Positions 1 through 5,510 of a DNA stretch of 18,541 nucleotides are shown one piece after another. Position 1 is the first letter of the stretch; each line of letters begins with the position of its first letter. Origin of the DNA: Candidatus Hydrothermarchaeota archaeon (lineage in GTDB: Archaea; Hydrothermarchaeota; Hydrothermarchaeia; Hydrothermarchaeales; WAQR01); assembly GCA_015520145.1 (NCBI GenBank), contig WAQR01000085.1:1-18541 (forward strand). Direction: 5' to 3'. The notes beneath the pieces are model-generated. The model was not told the origin of the DNA and made no database searches. It was given only the letters and a program-made list of their open reading frames with translations. The position numbers were made by a program, and so were the translations under genes.

Positions 1-23
1 CACAGTCACTTCAAAAGTCACGT

Positions 24-2156
24 TTACATAACCCTGCTTCCGCTCTCCACATCCCTATCCACAGTCAAAAGAGATATCTTATCGTCCGTAACAGCAGCCA
101 GCAGCATCCCTTCGCTCTTCTCACCTCTTATAACCGCGGGCTCAAGATTGTCTATCACCACCACAGTCTTTCCAATCAGCTCTCCAGCATCGTAATGCCT
201 GGCAATGCCGGCAATCACCTGCTTCTCTCTCCCACCGACATCTATCTTCAATTTCAATAGCCTGTCTGCGTTTTTCAAGGTACTTGCTTCGAGAATCACA
301 GCTGTCCTGAACTCAAACCTCCTAAACTCATCATAAGAGACCCTGGCCTTCTCTTTATCTTTTTTATCTCCCTTCTCTTCTTTCTTAAACATGTCCTCAT
401 ACCCTGTAACCTTGCTGGTGATTTTTTTAAGCCGTTTTATGTCCTCATCCTTTAATTTCGGGAAAAGTGGAGCAACGTCATTCAACCGCTGGCCCGGTTT
501 GATCTTAGATGTTCCAGCGTCTCCAAGAGACCCAAGGGGGACCCCCAGCTGATTACAAATCTCCCTGGCACTTTTTGGCATAAACGGGCTTAGAAGGACA
601 GCGATATCATAACAGAGATTTGCACAAACAAAAAGCACTGTCATTGCCCGCTCCTCTCTTTCCTGTCCGCCTAAAAGCTTTGGGGAGCGTGATAAAAGGT
701 TCGCTTGCCTCTTATTAGCCTCATTTACGAGTTTCCATGGTTCGTTTGCCTGGAAATATCTATTTCCTATATCAGATATTGCAAACACCTTCCTAAAAGC
801 GTCCCTTAAATGGATATCCCACATGAGAGCCTCAAATTCGGCTGCGGACTTCCTACAATTTTCCATAACCTCCCTATCCTCATCTAAAAGCTTCCCCTCA
901 GGCACGACCCCATCGAAATTATCCTTTATGAAACTCAGCGTTCGATAAACAAAATTTCCAAGGCTTGCAACCAGCTCATTATTCACCCTCTCCTGGAATT
1001 CCTTCCATTTCCACTGTGTATCATTTATCTCAGGGATTAAAAGCGTTAAATAATACCTCCATATATCAGAGCCAAGACCTGCATCAGGCAGGTTCTCGCA
1101 GAATATCCCCCACTTCCTGGATTTCGATATCTTATCTCCTTCATAATTCAGGTACTGGAGGCCAGCCACCCTGTACGGCAGGGTATACTCCCCGTTTGCC
1201 ATCAACATCCCTGGCCAGAAAATCGTATGAAACGGGATATTGTCCTTGCCGATGAAATGGAATATCTTCGAGTCCTTCTCCTGCCAGAACTTCTTCCATT
1301 CGTCTGGTTTTCCAATCTTTTTTGCCCATTCCTTTGTCGACGAGATATAACCTATCGGCGCATCGAACCATACATAAAATACCTTGTCCTCAAAACCTTC
1401 AAGCGGCACTTTCACGCCCCATTCTATATCCCTTGTTATACATCTTGGCTTTAAGCCTTCGTTTATCCATCCAATGGCCACATTTACTACCTGGGACCTC
1501 CATATCCCTCTGTTACTCTCAATCCATTCCTCAAGCTCTGACTCCAGTTTATCCAGGTTAAGAAAGAGATGCTTCACTTCCCTAAAAACAGGTGCCGTAC
1601 CGCAGATAACGCACCCTGGACTTTTTAATTCATCTGGATTTAGAAGTGTCGAGCAGTTCTCGCACTGGTCACCCCTTGCCCCATCATATCCGCACTTTGG
1701 ACATGTCCCTTCGACATATCTATCAGGGAGCACCCTCCTGTCCTGCTCGCAGTAAGGCAGCCTCAATATCCCTTCTGTTATGAACCCCCGATTATAGACC
1801 TTTTTGAAAAATTCCTGCGTCGTTTTGTGGTGCTCTTTTAGAGATGTCCTGGAAAAATTGTCATAAGATATATCAAGCCACTCGTAAATCTTCTTGTGGA
1901 CGTCATAATACAGGTCTGTGAGCTCCTTTGGTGAAACCCCAAGCTTTTTGGCCGAGACCTCTATCGGGGTTCCGTGTTCGTCTGAGCCTCCGATAAATAC
2001 GGTCTCATACCCGGCAAGCCTTGAGAATCTGGCAAAGATATCGGCTGGCAGGTGCGAGCCTGCGATATTGCCGATATGGGGCACATTATTTACATACGGC
2101 AGTGCACATGTAACAAGGATCCTCTCTTTACTCTCTTTAATACAAATCACCGTCAA
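24..2156 (-). CDS. metG: Methionyl-tRNA synthetase with fused C-terminal tRNA-binding domain
   Basis: Charges tRNA-Met with methionine in the cytoplasm. The 710-residue protein shows the class I HIGH motif as HIGN (about 27-30), a knuckle domain with paired Cys at 152/155, 165/168 and 182/185, the KMSKS loop as KISKS (342-346), and a helical anticodon domain. After a Lys/Glu-rich linker, residues about 606-710 form an EMAPII/Trbp111-type OB domain with the typical sequence around RTAVILEAS and VIAGIARHY. Some archaea encode this domain as a separate protein; here it is fused. The start is uncertain. The longest frame begins with TTG at 2156. A TATA-like box at 2171-2180 predicts transcription from about 2150, which would fit a leaderless GTG start at 2150 (third codon). 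The family core begins only at RILVTCALPY, so either start keeps it. It is divergent from purD. Confidence 0.95.
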   Translation of the reverse strand: MTVICIKESKERILVTCALPYVNNVPHIGNIAGSHLPADIFARFSRLAGYETVFIGGSDEHGTPIEVSAKKLGVSPKELTDLYYDVHKKIYEWLDISYDNFSRTSLKEHHKTTQEFFKKVYNRGFITEGILRLPYCEQDRRVLPDRYVEGTCPKCGYDGARGDQCENCSTLLNPDELKSPGCVICGTAPVFREVKHLFLNLDKLESELEEWIESNRGIWRSQVVNVAIGWINEGLKPRCITRDIEWGVKVPLEGFEDKVFYVWFDAPIGYISSTKEWAKKIGKPDEWKKFWQEKDSKIFHFIGKDNIPFHTIFWPGMLMANGEYTLPYRVAGLQYLNYEGDKISKSRKWGIFCENLPDAGLGSDIWRYYLTLLIPEINDTQWKWKEFQERVNNELVASLGNFVYRTLSFIKDNFDGVVPEGKLLDEDREVMENCRKSAAEFEALMWDIHLRDAFRKVFAISDIGNRYFQANEPWKLVNEANKRQANLLSRSPKLLGGQEREERAMTVLFVCANLCYDIAVLLSPFMPKSAREICNQLGVPLGSLGDAGTSKIKPGQRLNDVAPLFPKLKDEDIKRLKKITSKVTGYEDMFKKEEKGDKKDKEKARVSYDEFRRFEFRTAVILEASTLKNADRLLKLKIDVGGREKQVIAGIARHYDAGELIGKTVVVIDNLEPAVIRGEKSEGMLLAAVTDDKISLLTVDRDVESGSRVM

Positions 2157-2170
2157 TAGGTTGTTCTGGT

Positions 2171-2180
2171 ATTATTTAAG
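2171..2180 (-). promoter_or_regulatory. TATA box for metG
   Basis: The minus strand reads CTTAAATAAT here. The predicted transcription start lies about 26 nt downstream, near 2150, inside the longest possible metG frame. This favours a leaderless transcript starting at or near the GTG at 2150. It is inferred from spacing only. Confidence 0.45.
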
Positions 2181-2283
2181 GATTATGGAAAATCTAGGTC
2201 TTGGGACAAAACTCACCCAGGCTTCACACTCACACACACTCACAGGTGAAAATGTTATAAACCATAGTGGTGGAAGACACTGC

Positions 2284-2362
2284 CATCTCCTGCTGGTCAG
2301 CTCTCTTCTGCCCAATTCCCCAGCAGAAGCGTCTTTTGTCAGCAGAGAACCGAGAACTCTGC
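2284..2362 (+). ncRNA. Possible small structured RNA (weak)
   Basis: A TATA-like TTATAAAC at 2255-2262 would place a transcription start near 2284. Downstream are a perfect 7-bp stem (CTTCTGC 2305-2311 with GCAGAAG 2323-2329) followed closely by TCTTTT, and a second 6-bp stem (GCAGAG 2342-2347 with CTCTGC 2357-2362). A competing stem pairs CTGCTGG 2290-2296 with CCAGCAG 2320-2326. I do not recognise any RNA family. This could be chance pairing in a non-coding gap. Confidence 0.15.
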
Positions 2363-2446
2363 CTCACTCATGTTTATCATGAAATATGTGATACAACAAT
2401 TATGTGCCAAAGCCACATCTCAGTATCTTTGAATGAAATTTGTAAT

Positions 2447-2476
2447 TCCCACAATTCTCCCTCCCACAATTCTCCC
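2447..2476. repeat. 15-bp tandem duplication (TCCCACAATTCTCCC x2)
   Basis: Two perfect adjacent copies, 2447-2461 and 2462-2476, in the metG-purD gap. One of a series of short tandem duplications found in nearly every gap of the window. Confidence 0.9.
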
Positions 2477-2606
2477 CCTCTTGAACCCATGGGACATTCC
2501 TGGACATCTGACTTGGGAATGAGGCTAAAAGCCGGGAATACTTTTGATTATACTGATCCTGGGCTTTTAGACGAACTTAGGATCACTCAGAAAAGCTGGT
2601 ATAAAG

Positions 2607-2639
2607 AGAAAGGTTTTTAAGTCGGATTAGAGCAACTGC
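2607..2639 (+). promoter_or_regulatory. purD promoter block, shared with purP
   Basis: AGAAAGGTTTTTAAGTCGG (2607-2625), then 7 variable bases, then CAACTGC (2633-2639). The central TTTTTAAG reads as a TATA box. The predicted start is near 2643, leaving a leader of about 44 nt. The same block with the same internal spacing lies before purP on the other strand at 9426-9458. Counting by eye, 29 of 33 positions agree. A second TATA-like element, GGTATAAAG, lies just upstream near 2598-2606. Confidence 0.7.
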
Positions 2640-2651
2640 GTTATGGACGTT

Positions 2652-2671
2652 ATGGATTATCATGGATTATC
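2652..2671. repeat. 10-bp tandem duplication in the purD leader (ATGGATTATC x2)
   Basis: Perfect copies at 2652-2661 and 2662-2671, ending 4 bases before the purD ribosome binding site GAGGTGAT (2676-2683). It lies in the predicted 5' leader. Confidence 0.9.
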
Positions 2672-2686
2672 ATTAGAGGTGATTTA

Positions 2687-4081
2687 ATGGAGAATGTCGG
2701 CGTTTTACTTGTCAGTTATGGATCGCGTGCTGCGTCGATTGCAGATGCGCTTACCAGAAGTGAAAACTATAAGGTAACCATCTTTGATGCAGACAAACAA
2801 AAAAACCCGTTTATATACAAGAGGTCTAAAGATATCATGCTCGGCCTTGATGTAAATAAGATAGGTGAGTTTGCAAAGAAGCATAAGGACGAGATAGATT
2901 TCGGGATAGTTGGGCCAGAAGGACCGATAATCGAGGGAGTAAGAGACATAGTTGAAAAAGAGGCAGGGATCCCTATGATATGTCCGACAAGGGAATTTGC
3001 GATTGAAGGAAGCAAACTCTCACAGCGTATCCTTCTGGAGAAGTGCTGCCCCAGGGCTAACCCGAGATTCAAGGTCTTTGATAGAAAGGACTATGCCGGT
3101 AGTACAGATGACGTAAGAAAGGATGTCTTTAAATGGCTTGACGAGTTTGACAACCAGGTCGCAGTAAAACCAGACCTGCCTGCCACAGGGAAGGGTGTAG
3201 GGGTCTGGGGAGATCACTTCAATACAAGAGAAGAGCTCTTTGACCATTTCATGTCCATCTACAACACAGGGCCGGTCATAATCGAGGAGAAGATAGACGG
3301 GGAGGAGTTCAGCCTGCAGTTCTTTTCTGACGGGAAAAAACTGGTGCCGTCCCCCTGTGTCAGGGATTATAAAAGGGCATTTGACGGTGACCGCGGCCCG
3401 AATACAGGGGGTATGGGCTGTTACAAGGATGCTGGCGACAGGCTCCCGTTTATGGACAGCCGCGACCTGGAGGAAGGTCTTGAGATAGGGAGGAAGATTT
3501 TCAGAGAACTTAAAGGTGATGGGAGCAACCCGGGGCTTCGCGGCATACCGCTTTACATGGCGTATACCTGTGCAGGTGACGGACTGAAGGTCTTTGAGAT
3601 AAACAGCAGGCTAGGTGACCCGGAAGCACAGAATATCATGCCTGTAATTAAAGACGATTTTGTTGACGTGTGTTTTGACATGGTTAACGGAGAATTAAAG
3701 GATATAGAATTTGAACCGCTTGCAACCGTTGTTACGTATTCTGTACCGATGACCTATGGCGGCTATAGAAAGAAATTTACCGGCAGCAAAAGGGTTGATC
3801 TAACAGACGTTGAAAGCTTGAGGGATTCATATAATGGGAGGCTTAAGGTATATCCCGGCTCGATGGAACTTGGAGACGATGGAAAGACCTATACCTGTAG
3901 TTCGAGGACTGTATGCTGTGTCGGCCTTGGCGAGGATATTGCCACTGCCAGGAAGATATCCCTTAAGGGTGTAACGTCGATTGACGGCCCTCTGTGGAAC
4001 AGGTGGGATATCGGTTCAAGAGAACATATTGAAAAGAGTATCAGGCATGTGAAGAGGTTGAGAGGCTCTGGACCAGAGTAA
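2687..4081 (+). CDS. purD: Phosphoribosylamine-glycine ligase (GAR synthetase)
   Basis: Catalyses ATP-dependent joining of glycine to phosphoribosylamine, the second step of de novo purine synthesis. The 464-residue protein has the PurD order: an N-terminal nucleotide-like fold with VGPEGP near 75-80, the ATP-grasp domain with VAVKPD and TGKGVGVW (about 158-174), the family signature GPNTGGMG (237-244), and EINSRLGDPE with metal-binding acidic residues. Family members are usually about 420-440 residues, so this one is slightly long. The ATG at 2687 is preceded by an excellent archaeal ribosome binding site, GAGGTGAT, 3 bases upstream. The promoter shares a block with purP, suggesting common purine control although the genes are far apart. 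The 3' end faces a transposase fossil and hisB. Confidence 0.95.
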   Translation: MENVGVLLVSYGSRAASIADALTRSENYKVTIFDADKQKNPFIYKRSKDIMLGLDVNKIGEFAKKHKDEIDFGIVGPEGPIIEGVRDIVEKEAGIPMICPTREFAIEGSKLSQRILLEKCCPRANPRFKVFDRKDYAGSTDDVRKDVFKWLDEFDNQVAVKPDLPATGKGVGVWGDHFNTREELFDHFMSIYNTGPVIIEEKIDGEEFSLQFFSDGKKLVPSPCVRDYKRAFDGDRGPNTGGMGCYKDAGDRLPFMDSRDLEEGLEIGRKIFRELKGDGSNPGLRGIPLYMAYTCAGDGLKVFEINSRLGDPEAQNIMPVIKDDFVDVCFDMVNGELKDIEFEPLATVVTYSVPMTYGGYRKKFTGSKRVDLTDVESLRDSYNGRLKVYPGSMELGDDGKTYTCSSRTVCCVGLGEDIATARKISLKGVTSIDGPLWNRWDIGSREHIEKSIRHVKRLRGSGPE

Positions 4082-4105
4082 TGATCCTGATATGGGGACT
4101 GTTAA

Positions 4106-4243
4106 GTTTATGATCTATGCGGGATAAATCACCCGCAAACAAATGGGAGATATGAGAAATGTAATGATTTCTACACGAATCACAGCGGAATATTTGAAAG
4201 CTTTGAAAAGTTAGTGGAATGGTACAACAACATGAGGCTTAAA
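4106..4243 (+). pseudogene. C-terminal fossil of an integrase-core (DDE) transposase
   Basis: In the purD-hisB gap the frame starting at 4106 reads, without a stop, a stretch containing HPQTNGR (4130-4150), then 14 residues, then FESFEKLVEWYNNMR (4193-4237). The HPQTNGK motif followed at this distance by F-x-S-(F/L)-E-(E/K)-x-(V/I)-E-W-Y-N-N is the hallmark of the C-terminal part of rve-type transposases (IS481-like and relatives). The motif spacing matches intact enzymes as I remember them, so this piece is colinear. A TAA at 4103-4105 closes the frame upstream. The catalytic Asp/Asp part is absent, and downstream the frame runs into antisense hisB and loses the expected PHxSL tail. It is a remnant of an old insertion, not an active element. 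Confidence 0.75.
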
Positions 4244-4811
4244 GGATGCCCTTTGTACTTGGAATCCCTCCCCCCTCTCTGACAAAACAGGCAGCTCTTA
4301 AAGACAAAGCAAGGGACTTAAAAAGCGCCTCTGCCTTGTGGTGGTCATTTGCACCATCCAGTACTTTTGCATGGAAGTTCATCCTGGACTCTGCAACAAA
4401 AGATTCTATAAAATGTAAGATCATCTCAGAACTCAGATCTTCTATCATCTTCTTTCTAAATCTCACCCCATTAACACAATAAATCCTCCCGCTTAGATCT
4501 ACAGCAGTAAGTATCAGCACGTCGTCCATAGGGGTTATCGAAAACCCGAACCTCCTGATACCCCGTTTATCACCTAGTGCTTTGTTGAAAGCTTCTCCAA
4601 AGGCAATACCCACATCTTCTACGATATGGTGCTCGTTGTCTCCAACAGCCTTTAAAGTAATGTCAAACAAACCGTGCCTTGTAAGGCTTTCCAACATGTG
4701 GTCAAAAAACTTGATACCTGTATCTATATTATATCTTCCACTACCATCCAGATTCAAAGACAGCGTTATCTCAGTTTCATTTGTTTTACGGTTTACTTCT
4801 GCTTTTCGCAT
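4239..4811 (-). CDS. hisB: Imidazoleglycerol-phosphate dehydratase
   Basis: Removes water from imidazole glycerol phosphate in histidine biosynthesis; the enzyme uses metal ions bound by His/Glu clusters. Visible signatures are FFDHML (about 35-40), EHHIVEDVGI and the second cluster NDHHKAEALFK, with a C-terminal STKGIL as in the family. At 190 residues it has the normal monofunctional length. I start at the ATG at 4811 (MRKAEVNRK). The frame is open further to 4868, but the extra 19 residues are hydrophobic, unlike the family, and cover the likely promoter. The minus-strand TATA (CTTATATTGC, 4845-4854) predicts transcription near 4822, a short leader. It follows the membrane-protein gene on the same strand with a 69-bp gap. 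The stop abuts the transposase fossil. Confidence 0.94.
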   Translation of the reverse strand: MRKAEVNRKTNETEITLSLNLDGSGRYNIDTGIKFFDHMLESLTRHGLFDITLKAVGDNEHHIVEDVGIAFGEAFNKALGDKRGIRRFGFSITPMDDVLILTAVDLSGRIYCVNGVRFRKKMIEDLSSEMILHFIESFVAESRMNFHAKVLDGANDHHKAEALFKSLALSLRAACFVREGGGIPSTKGIL

Positions 4812-4844
4812 GGGATTTCTCACAAATAAAAGTAGACGTATCAG

Positions 4845-4854
4845 GCAATATAAG
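4845..4854 (-). promoter_or_regulatory. TATA box for hisB
   Basis: The minus strand reads CTTATATTGC, about 37 nt before the ATG at 4811. The spacing predicts a leader of roughly 11 nt. It supports the start at 4811 and independent transcription from the upstream membrane-protein gene. Confidence 0.45.
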
Positions 4855-4880
4855 TGTTGCCCCTCCACACCAGGATTTCC

Positions 4881-5297
4881 TTAATTTATCTTGATATTTT
4901 TGTGACATCTTTTTTGACAGTTATAGAAATGCACCCCGATTATGTCCGAGAATACATCGAGTATTATATGGAACAGCAGACCCAGACCTACAGGGAGGTA
5001 TAAAAAAATGGCAACAACTGCAAGGACGATGTTATGGAAAGGGAGCACCCTGAAATCAATTATTCTGCTGAAAACCAGTCTTCTGGGTGGCATGAACTTG
5101 AGGATTCCATTATTCATGCAGAAATCATAGATCTTCTTAGGATTATACGAGCCGACCATCCTCCCAAAAAGTAAGTGGTCAGCATCTATAAGTATCGACG
5201 TCCCGAATGCGATTATAACAAAATCCAGTGGTGCGCCCATCTTAAAAAGAAGCCCGAAGACAATAAAAGAAGATATAATATGCACAGACGGATTCAT
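4881..5297 (-). CDS. Small membrane protein, YdjM/DUF457-like metal-dependent hydrolase family
   Basis: A 138-residue protein with about three to four hydrophobic segments (roughly 6-20, 25-38, 87-103 and 104-120). Charged positions within or beside membrane segments match the pattern of YdjM/DUF457 membrane-bound predicted metal hydrolases: His6, the DADH motif (38-41), PFHN (87-89) and FHIILD (109-114). The substrate is unknown. The longest frame starts with TTG at 5309, but the TATA at 5321-5330 on the minus strand predicts transcription at about 5299, so a nearly leaderless ATG at 5297 is preferred. Family members often carry a larger extramembrane part, so this is a short version. Its neighbour hisB is probably unrelated in function. 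Confidence 0.7.
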   Translation of the reverse strand: MNPSVHIISSFIVFGLLFKMGAPLDFVIIAFGTSILIDADHLLFGRMVGSYNPKKIYDFCMNNGILKFMPPRRLVFSRIIDFRVLPFHNIVLAVVAIFLYLPVGLGLLFHIILDVFSDIIGVHFYNCQKRCHKNIKIN

Positions 5298-5320
5298 ATC
5301 TTCCCACAAAATGCTAACGA

Positions 5321-5330
5321 TTTAATAAAG
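5321..5330 (-). promoter_or_regulatory. TATA box for the YdjM-like gene
   Basis: The minus strand reads CTTTATTAAA. About 26 nt downstream is 5299, next to the ATG at 5297, so the transcript is probably leaderless. Confidence 0.45.
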
Positions 5331-5349
5331 ATTTAAAATTTGCTGTAAT

Positions 5350-5363
5350 TCGATTGTCGATTG
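5350..5363. repeat. 7-bp tandem duplication (TCGATTG x2)
   Basis: Perfect adjacent copies at 5350-5356 and 5357-5363, just upstream of the valS TATA box. Confidence 0.8.
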
Positions 5364-5372
5364 ACAGGATTA

Positions 5373-5383
5373 ATTATATATAT
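5373..5383 (+). promoter_or_regulatory. TATA box for valS
   Basis: ATTATATATAT on the plus strand predicts transcription near 5404 and a leader of about 107 nt, unusually long for this window. The leader contains two tandem duplications and the palindrome CTGGACATGTCCAG (5418-5431). Confidence 0.5.
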
Positions 5384-5427
5384 CCCATCCTGTTAAACCC
5401 TCTTTCAGTTTTATCTTCTGGACATGT

Positions 5428-5453
5428 CCAGGATCCGATTCCAGGATCCGATT
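5428..5453. repeat. 13-bp tandem duplication in the valS leader
   Basis: CCAGGATCCGATT occurs twice in a row (5428-5440 and 5441-5453), followed by the related GATCCAGGATT (5454-5464). The first copy overlaps the palindrome CTGGACATGTCCAG, so the leader RNA could fold in alternative ways. Confidence 0.9.
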
Positions 5454-5481
5454 GATCCAGGATTTGTATGGGTTAGTCCTG

Positions 5482-5509
5482 TCATGAGGTTTTGATCATG
5501 AGGTTTTGA
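5482..5509 (+). repeat. 14-bp tandem duplication covering the valS ribosome binding site
   Basis: TCATGAGGTTTTGA occurs twice, at 5482-5495 and 5496-5509, one base before the valS ATG at 5511. Each copy contains a GAGGT ribosome binding site and also a three-codon frame ATG-AGG-TTT-TGA. The second GAGGT (5500-5504) has the right distance to the valS start. Confidence 0.9.
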
Positions 5510-5510
5510 A

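Larger units (their letters stand above)
2157..2606. other. Long metG-purD intergenic stretch, no supported protein gene
   Basis: About 450 bases without a convincing gene. The open frames on the plus strand here (ending at 2382 and 2620) have no recognisable family, no good ribosome binding site, and His/Ser/Pro-rich low-quality composition, so I do not call them. The stretch contains a TATA-like TTATAAAC at 2255-2262, two short hairpins (2305-2329 and 2342-2362), a CA-rich tract near 2222-2245 and a 15-bp tandem duplication at 2447-2476. It could host a small non-coding transcript, but nothing here proves it. Confidence 0.5.

Noticed and set aside
1384..1755. Plus-strand open frame opposite metG
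   Set aside because: It lies fully within the conserved MetRS catalytic region on the other strand; no family resemblance.
2267..2620. Plus-strand 117-codon frame upstream of purD
   Set aside because: Its end lies within the purD promoter block, it contains a tandem DNA duplication, and I see no motif or ribosome binding site. A fossil cannot be ruled out but cannot be supported.
4812..4868. 19-codon N-terminal extension of hisB
   Set aside because: Hydrophobic, not found in the family, and overlaps the probable TATA box; ATG 4811 fits promoter spacing.
5428..5453. GGATCC repeats as possible cloning linkers or a CRISPR-like array
   Set aside because: Only two adjacent copies of a 13-bp unit without spacers, and similar duplications of unrelated sequence occur throughout the window, so vector or CRISPR origin is not supported.
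5404..5510. T-box riboswitch before valS
   Set aside because: T-box elements are bacterial; no specifier loop or T-box sequence is visible here.
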